Part shown: piece after piece, positions 1 through 5,895 of the stretch | Position numbering within the stretch: the first letter of the stretch is position 1 | How the letters are laid out: every line of letters starts with the position of its first letter | Assembly (NCBI GenBank): GCA_010027105.1 | Contig: RGVT01000178.1 | Location: 1-5,895, forward strand | Source: Planctomycetia bacterium | GTDB taxonomy: Bacteria; Planctomycetota; Planctomycetia; Pirellulales; UBA1268 | DNA length: 5,895 bases | Direction: 5' to 3' | The notes under the pieces: model-generated | Told to the model about the DNA's origin: nothing | The model's database searches: none | Seen by the model: only the letters and a program-made list of their open reading frames with translations | Program-made: the position numbers and the translations under genes

Positions 1-629
1 ACGTCGTCGAGGTAGCGGAGCCGCTCGAGGTTCGTATCGAGCAGCGCGATGGTGGCCCCGAACCCGGCCGCCACCTTCGCCGCGTTCGCCCCCACGGTGC
101 CCGCCCCGAGCACGAGCACGTTGGCCGGCGCCACGCCGGGCACGCCGCCGAGGAGGATCCCGCGGCCCATCTGCGGCTTCTCGAGATACTTCGCCCCCTC
201 CTGGATGCTCATCCTGCCCGCCACCTCGCTCATCGGCACCAGCAGCGGCAGCCGGCCGCGGTCGTCGCGCAGGGTCTCGTAGGCGATGCCCGTCGCACCG
301 GTCGCGAGAAACCCCTCCGTGAGCGCACGGTCGGCGGCGAAGTGCAGGTAGGTGAAGAGCGTCTGCCCGGGCCGGAGGAGCGGGAGCTCGGGTGGCTGCG
401 GCTCCTTCACCTTGACGACCAGATCGGCCCCGGCGAACACCTCGGCGGCGGAGTCGACGAGGGCCGCCCCACAGGCGGCGTAGGCGTCGTCCGGCAGGCC
501 CGACCCGGCGCCGGCGCCGCGCTGCACGAGCACCCGGTGCCCCGCCCGCACGAGCTCCTCGGCGCCCACCGGCAGCAGCGAGACGCGGTATTCGTCCCGC
601 TTCGTCTCCTTGGGAACGCCGACGATCAT
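1..629 (-). CDS. ald: Alanine dehydrogenase, N-terminal part (cut by window edge)
   Basis: Alanine dehydrogenase catalyses NAD-dependent reversible oxidative deamination of L-alanine to pyruvate and ammonium in the cytoplasm. The first 209 codons are present; the family is about 370 residues, so roughly 160 C-terminal residues, including the usual catalytic Asp near 270, lie beyond the left edge. The protein begins MIVGVPKETKRDEYRVSLLP. Residues falling at the family positions are substrate-binding Arg15 and Lys75 (in VKVKEP) and catalytic His96 (in FTYLHFAA). The MSEVAGRM and GGVPGV segments are typical, and the Rossmann motif GAGTVG is at 175-180 with Asp198 placed to bind the NAD ribose, which indicates NAD rather than NADP use. 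The start ATG overlaps the TGA of the oxidoreductase gene by one base (TGATG). No Shine-Dalgarno sequence is visible just upstream, so translation is probably coupled. PntA-type transhydrogenase subunits are related, but the catalytic residues and spacing fit Ald better. Confidence 0.94.
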   Translation of the reverse strand, partial: MIVGVPKETKRDEYRVSLLPVGAEELVRAGHRVLVQRGAGAGSGLPDDAYAACGAALVDSAAEVFAGADLVVKVKEPQPPELPLLRPGQTLFTYLHFAADRALTEGFLATGATGIAYETLRDDRGRLPLLVPMSEVAGRMSIQEGAKYLEKPQMGRGILLGGVPGVAPANVLVLGAGTVGANAAKVAAGFGATIALLDTNLERLRYLDD

Positions 630-631
630 CA
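627..631 (-). promoter_or_regulatory. TGATG stop/start overlap (translational coupling site)
   Basis: On the minus strand the TGA of the oxidoreductase and the ATG of ald share one A. The preceding bases encode the lysine- and alanine-rich tail KKATA and contain no AGGAG-like sequence, so ald initiation probably relies on ribosomes ending the upstream gene. The overlap is seen directly; the coupling is inferred. Confidence 0.7.
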
Positions 632-1936
632 GGCGGTGGCTTTTTTCGGCGCCTCGACCTTGTAGGTCGCCGGCATCGGGAGCGGGTAGTTGCCGTCCTT
701 GTCGGGCACGACGGGCGGGACCGTGTCCCATGCGAGCGCCTCGGGCATCGTGCGGAAACCGGTCTTCAGCAGGTCGTCGTAGCCGACCTGCTTGCCGGTG
801 TAGGTGGCCGTGCGGCCGAGCACGGCCGAAAAGCTCGACGTCGTGCCGTACGAGGCGTTGTTGAGCGGCTTGTCGTTGCGGATCGCGTCGTGCAATTCGT
901 CGTGCTCGACCTGGTAGGGGTTGTCTGCCTTCCCCTCGAACTTCCAGAGCACCTTGCCGTCGTAGCCGGTGATTTCGCCGATCTTGACGAAGCCCTTCGT
1001 ACCCTGGAACTCCTCGTTCACGCGGCCGTCGCCGCCGGGGAACTGCCGGCACTGGCTCGCGATCCGCACCCCGCCGGGGTAGACGAAGTTCACCGCGTGG
1101 TGGTCGTAGATCTCGCTCGGCTGCCCCGGCACGCGATTCTGGCGACCGCCCACGCCGTAGGCGGCCTGCGGCAGCCTGTCGAGCACCCAGTTGGCGACGT
1201 CGATGTTGTGGACGTGCTGCTCGACGATGTGGTCGCCGCACAGCCAGTTGAAGTGATACCAGTTGTGCACCTGAAACTGCATCTCCGTGGTGTCGGGCTT
1301 GCGGGCGCGGTACCAGATCCCGCCGCCGTTCCAGTAGACCTGGCCGCCGATGATGTCGCCGGCGACGCCCTCGCGGATCTTCTCGATCGTCTCGCGATAC
1401 TTGCGGTCGTAGCGGCGCTGGAGGCCGACCACGACCTTGAGCTTCTTCTCGTCGGCGAGCTTGGCGGCCGCCAGGCACACCTCGGCCCCGAACGCATCCA
1501 CGCACACGGGCTTCTCCATGAACACGTGCTTGCCCGCCTTGATCGCGGCGTCGAAGTGAAACGGGCGGAAGCCGGGGGGCGTGGCCAGGATCACGAGGTC
1601 GCAGTGGTCGAGCACCTGCCTGTAGCCGTCGAGCCCCTTGAACTGCCGGTCCTCGGGGCAGTCGATCTTCTCGGGCATGTTCTCGACCGCCTTGAGCGCG
1701 CCTTTGATCCGCTCGTCGAACGCGTCGGCCACGGCCGTGAGCTTGACGTTCGACCCGGGCACCGAGAGCGTCTGCTGCAGCGCGCCGGTGCCGCGGCCCC
1801 CCGCGCCGATGAGCCCGATCCGGATCACGTCGCTCGACGGCGTCTGCCCGTGGACGGCGGGCAGGGCGGCGACGGCCCCGCCGATGGCTCCGGCGGTCCA
1901 GAGGGCGTCGCGGCGGGAGACGCGGGCAGATTGCAT
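629..1936 (-). CDS. Tat-exported Gfo/Idh/MocA-family oxidoreductase
   Basis: This is a predicted NAD(P)-dependent dehydrogenase of the Gfo/Idh/MocA superfamily, 435 aa from the chosen start; the substrate (probably a sugar, inositol or derivative) cannot be read from sequence. The N-terminus MQSARVSRRDALWTAG followed by a hydrophobic stretch to about residue 30 is a twin-arginine signal (Arg8-Arg9), so the enzyme is probably exported folded with its cofactor. The Rossmann motif GLIGAGGRG is at 41-49, the family EKP motif at 141-143 (Lys142 is the usual catalytic lysine), and CGDHIVEQHVHNID at about 233-246 is the C-terminal-domain signature. I chose ATG at 1936 because GGAG lies 7 bases upstream and the Tat motif then sits at the N-terminus. 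An upstream in-frame ATG at 1990 would add 18 residues before the signal and has no such support. The gene ends in a one-base overlap with ald, making a two-gene operon. The family is greatly expanded in planctomycetes, which is one reason for the organism guess. Confidence 0.95.
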   Translation of the reverse strand: MQSARVSRRDALWTAGAIGGAVAALPAVHGQTPSSDVIRIGLIGAGGRGTGALQQTLSVPGSNVKLTAVADAFDERIKGALKAVENMPEKIDCPEDRQFKGLDGYRQVLDHCDLVILATPPGFRPFHFDAAIKAGKHVFMEKPVCVDAFGAEVCLAAAKLADEKKLKVVVGLQRRYDRKYRETIEKIREGVAGDIIGGQVYWNGGGIWYRARKPDTTEMQFQVHNWYHFNWLCGDHIVEQHVHNIDVANWVLDRLPQAAYGVGGRQNRVPGQPSEIYDHHAVNFVYPGGVRIASQCRQFPGGDGRVNEEFQGTKGFVKIGEITGYDGKVLWKFEGKADNPYQVEHDELHDAIRNDKPLNNASYGTTSSFSAVLGRTATYTGKQVGYDDLLKTGFRTMPEALAWDTVPPVVPDKDGNYPLPMPATYKVEAPKKATA

Positions 1937-1943
1937 GGGAGGG

Positions 1944-1947
1944 CTCC
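1944..1947 (-). promoter_or_regulatory. Shine-Dalgarno site of the oxidoreductase gene
   Basis: GGAG on the minus strand, seven bases before the ATG at 1936. It decides between this start and the in-frame ATG at 1990. Confidence 0.65.
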
Positions 1948-1961
1948 GTGATGAAGCGGGA

Positions 1962-1982
1962 GGAAGCACCCCTGCGGCTTCC
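1962..1982 (-). other. Small inverted repeat in the oxidoreductase leader
   Basis: GGAAGC and GCTTCC form a perfect 6-bp stem around a 9-base loop. It lies between the candidate promoter and the Shine-Dalgarno site, about 15 bases upstream of GGAG. It could fold in the mRNA leader; no known riboswitch or attenuator pattern is recognised, and a stem this short can occur by chance. Confidence 0.3.
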
Positions 1983-1991
1983 AATCCCACA

Positions 1992-2021
1992 ATCCTACCC
2001 TCCCGACGCGCCCGCTGAAAA
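1992..2021 (-). promoter_or_regulatory. Candidate sigma70-like promoter for the oxidoreductase-ald operon
   Basis: On the minus strand TTTTCA (2021-2016) is followed by an 18-base spacer and TAGGAT (1997-1992). Each matches its consensus at four of six positions. Transcription would start near 1985, giving a leader of about 50 bases. The site lies between the repeat block and the gene. The match is modest, and planctomycete promoter consensus is not well known to me. Confidence 0.35.
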
Positions 2022-2039
2022 CCAGCCTGTCATGTCCAT

Positions 2040-2234
2040 CCCGTAGGACAGGCTTCAGCCTGTCATGTCCGGCTGAAGACCGTTTCACGGATCGGCGGTG
2101 ACAGGCTGAAGCCGTCTTGGTGACAGGCTGAAGCCGTCTTGGTGACAGGCTGAAGCCGTCTTGGTGACAGGCTGAAGCCTGCTTGGTGACAGGCTGAAGC
2201 CGTCTTGGTGACAGGCTGAAGCCTGTCCTACGGG
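2040..2234. repeat. 22-bp tandem repeats bounded by a 26-bp perfect inverted repeat
   Basis: The outer arms 2040-2065 and 2209-2234 are exact reverse complements over 26 bases. Each contains a self-complementary hairpin: GACAGGCTTCAGCCTGTC at 2047-2064 and its reverse complement at 2210-2227. Between them lie five head-to-tail 22-bp units starting TGACAGGCTGAAGCC, at 2099-2120, 2121-2142, 2143-2164, 2165-2186 and 2187-2208. Units 1, 2, 3 and 5 are identical. Unit 4 reads CCTGC where the others read CCGTC, so it partly restores the palindrome. The right arm is in effect a sixth unit that completes the hairpin. A degenerate copy lies near 2066-2083, and AGCCTGTCATGTCC occurs directly repeated at 2024-2037 and 2057-2070. 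No encoded protein is seen. It looks like an extragenic palindromic repeat cluster that has grown by tandem duplication. The left-arm hairpin sits downstream of der but lacks a T-run, so an intrinsic terminator role is unproven. Confidence 0.92.
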
Positions 2235-3570
2235 TCCGGATCGTCGGCAGTCCTTCCGCGGACGAGGAGTTTGATCGGCACTCGAACGGCGTGTGCTTGC
2301 GGAGCACGCCGAGGAGATAGCGGCGGTAGGGCTCCGACACGCTCTTCGGCGCGCTCGTCGAGAGCACGATCGTGGGCGGGGCCGTCTCCACCTGCGTCGC
2401 GTAGAAGATGCGCACCGGCTTGCCGCGCGGATCGGCCGGGGGCTGGTTGGCCTCGATCGCCGCCCGCACGATGGCGTTGAGCCTCGCAGTCGGCACGCGG
2501 GTGCGGCTCTGACGGAAGAGCCGCTGCGCCGTGTCGACGACCGCCTTGACGTTGCGGCCGCGCGTCGCCGTCACGAACTCGATCGGCGCCCAGGGCATCG
2601 TGCGGAACGTCTCCCGGAGATAGTCGGCCCACTCCTTCTGCTTGACACCCCCGGCGTAGAGATCCCACTTGTTGACCACGAGCACCACCGGCTTCGCCCC
2701 CTCGACGGCCTCCTCGGCGAGCTGCTTGTCGACCTTGCCGATCGGCTCGGAGGCGTCGAAGAACAAGAGCACGACGTCGGCCCGGCGGATGCTCCGCTGG
2801 GCCCGGTGCGTGGAGTAGAAGTCGATGTCGCTCGTGCGGCTCTTCGCCCGTCGCAGGCCCGGCGTGTCGATCGCCAGGAAGGCGTGGCCGTCGACCTCGA
2901 ACCGGACGTCGACGCTGTCGCGCGTCGTCCCGGCGACGGGGCTCGTGATCACCCGTTCCTCGTGAGCGAGCGCATTCACGAACGTGCTTTTGCCGACGTT
3001 GCGGCGGCCGATGATCGCGAGCTTCATCTCGGGCAGCTCGGCCTGCTCCGCTTCCTCCGGCCAGGCTTCGGGCAGCCGTTCGACGAGCGCCTCGACGAGA
3101 TCGTCGCGATTCCTGTTCTGCCGCACGCTGACGACGAGCGGCTCACCGAACCCCAGGGCGGCGAACTCGTGGGCCTGCACGTCGAACTTCGGATCGTCGG
3201 CCTTGTTCGCGACCAAGAGCACCGTCGCCCCGGTCTTGCGCAGCCGTGCGGCCACATCGCGATCGGCGGGCAGGAGCCCGCTCCTGACGTCGACGACGAA
3301 CACCACCACCGCCGCCTCGGCGAGACCGGCCTCGATCTGGGCGTCGATCTGCCGCGCGAGGCCGTCGGGGTCGTCGAACCCCATGCCGCCGGTGTCGACG
3401 AGATCCACGATCCGGCCGTCGAGGTCCACCCGCTGCACAAGCCGGTCGCGGGTCACGCCCGCCGTGGGATCCTCGATGGCGATGCGCTTCCCCACGAGCC
3501 AGTTGAACAGGCTCGACTTGCCGACGTTCGGCCTGCCGACCACGACGACCTTCGGAATCACGTCCGCCAC
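2228..3570 (-). CDS. der: Ribosome-assembly GTPase Der (EngA), with apparent 1-base deletion near the 3' end
   Basis: Der is a tandem-domain GTPase needed for 50S subunit maturation. I start it at GTG 3570 because GCAGGAG lies five bases upstream and the family pattern begins at once (ADVIPKVVVVGRPNVGKSS). An in-frame ATG at 3630 would add 20 unlike residues. GTPase domain 1 has G1 GRPNVGKS (12-19), G3 DTGG (59-62) and G4 NKAD (122-125). Domain 2 has GRRNVGKS (188-195), DTPG (235-238) and NKWD (300-303). The KH-like domain follows from about 355 and includes PYRRYLLGVLRKHTPFE, ending at codon 430. The family then expects VPIKL-x-R-x-R, and VPIKLLVRGRTADDPDP followed by TAG is present one frame over, switching at about 2279-2283. 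Restoring one base gives a normal 447 aa. Read literally, the frame runs on through the repeats to a TGA at 1825-1827, overlapping the oxidoreductase start, and gives 581 aa from this GTG. The identification is secure; whether the frameshift is a mutation or a sequence error is not known. Confidence 0.94.
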
Positions 3571-3575
3571 GGAAA

Positions 3576-3582
3576 CTCCTGC
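3576..3582 (-). promoter_or_regulatory. Shine-Dalgarno site of der
   Basis: GCAGGAG on the minus strand, five bases before GTG 3570. It is the strongest ribosome-binding site in the window and supports the GTG start over the in-frame ATG at 3630. Confidence 0.7.
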
Positions 3583-3645
3583 GCAGCCGCCTGTTGTAGC
3601 ACGGCGATCGAAAACCGCGTCGTCGGACATCAGAGTCGATGCACA

Positions 3646-3716
3646 CCCATGTGGGACAGGCTTCAGCCTGTCATGCCCCCATGTGGGACAGGCTTCAGCC
3701 TGTCATGCCCCCATGT
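3646..3716. repeat. Two 32-bp tandem units carrying the GACAGGCTTCAGCCTGTC hairpin
   Basis: Units 3646-3677 and 3678-3709 are identical over 32 bases, and a third copy breaks off after CCCATGT (3710-3716). Each full unit contains the palindrome GACAGGCTTCAGCCTGTC (3655-3672 and 3687-3704), the same core that occurs twice around 2040-2234. The array sits between the pepF stop (3754) and the der start (3570), just downstream of pepF. The hairpins could slow polymerase or protect a 3' end, but there is no T-run to call a terminator. Confidence 0.92.
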
Positions 3717-3753
3717 CGGCGCAGCCCCGAGCCTGCTTGGGCGAGTTGCGGCA

Positions 3754-5610
3754 TCACAAGAGCCCGTCCAACTCGTCCACGAGGCGGCCGAGGTGGGCGA
3801 GGGCGGTGGCGACGGGCTCGGGTTTTTCGAGGTCGACGCCCGCGTCGCGCAGGAGGTCGAGCGGCCACTTCGAGCAGCCGCCCTTGAGGAATCGCAGGTA
3901 GGCGTCGAGTTCGCGCGGGCCGCCTTCGGCCACCTTGCCGGCCAGCGTGATCGCGGCCGAGAGGCCCGTCGCGTATTTGTAGACGTAGAACGCGTTGTAG
4001 AAGTGGGGGATCCGCAGGCATTCGAGTTCCAGCTGCCGATCGATCGCGAACCGGGGGCCGAAGTAGGCGTCGAGGAGTTCGCGGTAGATGGTCCGGGTCC
4101 GCTCGAGCGTGAGCGGCTCGCCCGCCTCGGCCGAGGCGTGGGCCGCGCGCTCGAACTCGGCGAACATCGTCTGCCGCACGATCGTGCCGCGGATCGAGTC
4201 GATCTCGCGGGAGATGATCGCCGCCTTCTCCTTCGCCGACGTCGCCCGCTCGAGCAGGAGCCGGGTCAGCAGCTGCTCGTTGAAGGTGCTCGCCACCTCC
4301 GCCACGAAGATCGTGTAGCCGGAATACTGGTAGGGCTGGGCCTCGGCGGAATAGCGGGTGTGCATCGAGTGGCCCGCCTCGTGGGCGAGCGTGAACACGT
4401 GCTCGATCGTCTCCTCCTGGAAGTTCATCAGGATGTAGGGGTCGGAGTCGTAGGTGCCCGAGCTGAAAGCGCCCGACTGCTTGCCGGCGTTCGGATAACG
4501 ATCGCACCAGCGGCCGGAGAGGCCCCGCTCGAGCCGCGTGCGGTAGTCGTGCCCCAGCGGGGCGAGGGCCTCGACCACCAGCCTCACCGCCTCGTCCCAG
4601 GTGTGCCGCTTCTCGAGCTCCGGCACGAGCGGCATGTAGCAGTCGTAGTGGTGGATCTCGGCGAGGCCGAGGATCCGCTTCCGCAGGTCGTAGTAGCGGT
4701 GGACGGCCGGGAGATTGGCCCGTACGGCGGCGATCAGCTGGTCGTAGACGGCCAGCGGCACGTCGTCGCCGAACAGCGCGGCCTCGACGGCGCTCGGATA
4801 CTTCCGCACCCGCGCCGTATAGACGTCGCGCTCGACGGAGCCCGAGAGCGTCGCCGCGAGCGTGTTGGCATGGGCCTCGTACTGGTCGTAGAACTGGTGA
4901 AAAGCGGTGCGCCGCGTCTCGCGCGACGTGTCGTGTAAAAGCGTGATGAACGTCGCATTCGAGAGTTCGGTCTTCTCACCCTTGCCCGTGGTCACGCTGC
5001 CGAACTTCATGTCGGCGTCGGTGAGCTGCCGGAAGACCCGCCCCGCCGTGCCGGCGAACGTGCCCTGCATCGCGAGCAGTTTTTCTTCGGGCTCCGAGAG
5101 CACGTGCGGCCGCGTGCGCACGAGCCGCTCGAGCATCAGCCGGTAGTCGGCGAGCACGGGCGACTGGAGCCAGGCGGCCAGCGTGGCCGGCGGGATCGCC
5201 ATGATCTCGGGCCGGATGAAGCTCGCCTTCTCGCCGGCCCGCGTGGCCACGTGCTGAAACCGCCCCACCATCCGCTGCGGCTCGGGAGCCCCCTGATCCT
5301 CGCTGGCCCGGAGGTGGGCATACGTGCCGAGCCGATCGCCGGCCCGGTCGACGGCCACGTCGTGAGCCAGGCACTCCGCCAGGCGCTCGGGCGACCGGGC
5401 CAGCGTGCCGGCGAACGCCTCGAAGCCGGGGATCATCTTCTCCCACTCCGCGAGCGCCGCCTTCCACTCGGCGTCCGACGTGAAGAGACTCGAGAGGTCC
5501 CACGTGTCACCCACGGGCACATCGCGCCGCACGGGCAGCTTCTTTTCGATCACGGCGTCTCGATTCCTTGGTTCTGGCAAGGACGCGCATTCGGAGCCGG
5601 CGGTAGGCAT
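3754..5610 (-). CDS. pepF: Oligoendopeptidase F, M3-family zinc metallopeptidase
   Basis: Cytoplasmic zinc endopeptidase that cleaves short peptides and so takes part in peptide turnover. In the 618-residue reading, an N-terminal helical domain (VGDTWDLSSLF at about 33-43) leads to the M3 catalytic domain from about residue 215. The signature KQSGAFSSGTYDSDPYILMN spans about 377-396. The active site is HEAGH: His410 and His414 bind zinc and Glu411 is the catalytic base. The third ligand is Glu438 in FVAEVASTFNE. IPHFYNAFYVYKYATG (534-549) supplies the His536 and Tyr residues expected near the active site. No signal peptide is seen. The start is uncertain. ATG 5610 gives 618 aa, but the first 19 residues do not resemble the family. 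GTG 5553 (VIEKKLPVRRDVPVGDTWDLS) gives 599 aa, closer to the usual about 600, with AAGGAA at rather long spacing upstream; I slightly prefer it biologically but report the full open frame. The gene stands alone, 183 bases upstream of der. Confidence 0.95.
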   Translation of the reverse strand: MPTAGSECASLPEPRNRDAVIEKKLPVRRDVPVGDTWDLSSLFTSDAEWKAALAEWEKMIPGFEAFAGTLARSPERLAECLAHDVAVDRAGDRLGTYAHLRASEDQGAPEPQRMVGRFQHVATRAGEKASFIRPEIMAIPPATLAAWLQSPVLADYRLMLERLVRTRPHVLSEPEEKLLAMQGTFAGTAGRVFRQLTDADMKFGSVTTGKGEKTELSNATFITLLHDTSRETRRTAFHQFYDQYEAHANTLAATLSGSVERDVYTARVRKYPSAVEAALFGDDVPLAVYDQLIAAVRANLPAVHRYYDLRKRILGLAEIHHYDCYMPLVPELEKRHTWDEAVRLVVEALAPLGHDYRTRLERGLSGRWCDRYPNAGKQSGAFSSGTYDSDPYILMNFQEETIEHVFTLAHEAGHSMHTRYSAEAQPYQYSGYTIFVAEVASTFNEQLLTRLLLERATSAKEKAAIISREIDSIRGTIVRQTMFAEFERAAHASAEAGEPLTLERTRTIYRELLDAYFGPRFAIDRQLELECLRIPHFYNAFYVYKYATGLSAAITLAGKVAEGGPRELDAYLRFLKGGCSKWPLDLLRDAGVDLEKPEPVATALAHLGRLVDELDGLL

Positions 5611-5634
5611 GCTCGAATCCGGTCGTGTTGAGAG

Positions 5635-5666
5635 TACATAACTCGTGGGTTTTGATCAGGGATCAA
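5635..5666 (-). promoter_or_regulatory. Possible pepF promoter/operator with a 15-base palindrome
   Basis: TTGATCAGGGATCAA at 5652-5666 is a perfect inverted repeat (6-bp arms, 3-base centre) and looks like a repressor half-site pair. On the minus strand its upstream arm reads TTGATC, a fair -35 element, and TATGTA at 5640-5635 resembles a -10. The 20-base spacer is longer than the ideal 17, so the promoter call is weak. If real, the palindrome would overlap the -35 and binding there would repress pepF. Confidence 0.3.
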
Positions 5667-5740
5667 TAGTCCTCAACGACTCCCTTCTTCTGCGCGTGCC
5701 CACCGACCGACTCCGCCGAAAGTTCTCAGCGCCTACGAGT

Positions 5741-5895
5741 TGGGGAGGCGAAGGGCTCCCCAGTGCCCCGGCCGCCGGCTTGAGCGACCAGCGAAGCCAT
5801 CTTCACGCGAACACCCGGCATCGTGCCGTTGTTCGCTTGGCGGGCCTCCGCCCGCTGGTGCTCAACCGGGCCTCCGGCCCTGACGCCGAAGGCGT
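5741..5895. repeat. Dense cluster of consecutive hairpins, apparently non-coding
   Basis: This stretch is almost wholly made of short inverted repeats in series. They are TGGGGAG/CTCCCCA at 5741-5762 (8-base loop); GGCTT/AAGCC at 5777-5798; a two-part hairpin at 5807-5836 with outer arms GCGAACA/TGTTCGC and inner arms CGGCA/TGCCG around TCG; GCGGGC/GCCCGC at 5840-5855; GGGCC/GGCCC at 5868-5880; and ACGCC/GGCGT at 5883-5895, ending at the window edge. The fourth and fifth share the core CGGGCCTCCG. The element may continue beyond the window. It could be an extragenic palindromic repeat cluster, a folded non-coding RNA, or the edge of a mobile element; I do not recognise the family. Together with 5611-5740 it forms the 285-base gene-free stretch upstream of pepF, the rest of which holds only the possible promoter. 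Confidence 0.7.

Noticed and set aside
890..1951. A 353-codon plus-strand open frame opposite the oxidoreductase.
   Set aside because: Its composition (V, L, D, A, H rich) and exact antisense position mark it as a shadow of a gene with strong family motifs on the other strand.
2099..2234. A CRISPR array.
   Set aside because: The 22-bp units are directly adjacent with no spacers, and no cas genes are present.
2228..2290. Programmed -1 frameshifting in der.
   Set aside because: The -1 direction would restore the right frame, but no slippery heptamer is seen at the junction and Der is not known for recoding. A missing base is simpler.
3571..3630. An N-terminal extension of Der from ATG 3630.
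   Set aside because: The 20 added residues do not resemble the family, and a strong GCAGGAG site sits correctly for GTG 3570.
3655..3704. Intrinsic terminators for pepF.
   Set aside because: The hairpins are convincing but neither is followed by a T-run on the minus strand, so they are reported as repeats only.
3695..4507. A 270-codon minus-strand open frame overlapping the 3' half of pepF.
   Set aside because: It is an alternative frame of pepF, extremely Arg/Pro/Gly rich, without family motifs.
2293..4938. An 881-codon open frame on the plus strand opposite der and pepF.
   Set aside because: It is antisense to two clearly recognised genes and crosses their intergenic repeats. Its product is low-complexity (rich in H, R, D, L, V) with no recognisable domain, which is typical of the reverse frame of GC-rich codons.
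5726..5893. A minus-strand frame open from the right edge to TGA at 5726-5728 that could be the tail of an upstream gene.
   Set aside because: It is only 55 codons, coincides with the hairpin cluster, and its translation shows no motif I recognise. It cannot be excluded without more sequence to the right.

Overview
This 5,895-base, GC-rich window carries four protein-coding genes. All are on the minus strand, so transcription runs from high to low coordinates. Three are complete or nearly so; the fourth is cut by the left edge. In transcription order they are a zinc metallopeptidase of the oligoendopeptidase F type (about 5610 to 3754), the ribosome-assembly GTPase Der (3570 to about 2228), a Tat-exported Gfo/Idh/MocA-family oxidoreductase (1936 to 629), and the N-terminal 209 codons of alanine dehydrogenase (629 to 1). 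The combination of high GC, a twin-arginine Gfo/Idh/MocA oxidoreductase with GDHIVEQHVHNID, and intergenic regions full of small palindromic repeats suggests a planctomycete-like bacterium. That assignment is inference; no rRNA or other definitive marker is present.

Region by region: 1-629 is partial ald, coupled to the oxidoreductase upstream of it by a TGATG stop/start overlap, so these two form an operon. 629-1936 is the oxidoreductase, with a clear Shine-Dalgarno site and a candidate promoter upstream. 1937-2227 is an intergenic region dominated by a block of 22-bp tandem repeats enclosed by a perfect 26-bp inverted repeat. 2228-3570 is der, complete apart from an apparent single-base deletion about 18 codons before its expected end. 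3571-3753 is an intergenic region with two 32-bp tandem units built on the same GACAGGCTTCAGCCTGTC hairpin. 3754-5610 is pepF. 5611-5895 is non-coding as far as I can see; it holds an operator-like palindrome near pepF and a dense run of hairpins at the right edge.

The gene products are ordinary: peptide degradation, 50S ribosome maturation, a periplasmic sugar- or polyol-type redox enzyme, and alanine catabolism. Apart from the coupled pair there is no obvious shared pathway. I see no defence system, CRISPR array, transposase, RNA gene or new multi-gene system. What deserves a second look is the apparent der frameshift and the palindromic repeat families. One repeat arm supplies the der stop codon, and the same hairpin core recurs in two separate intergenic regions.
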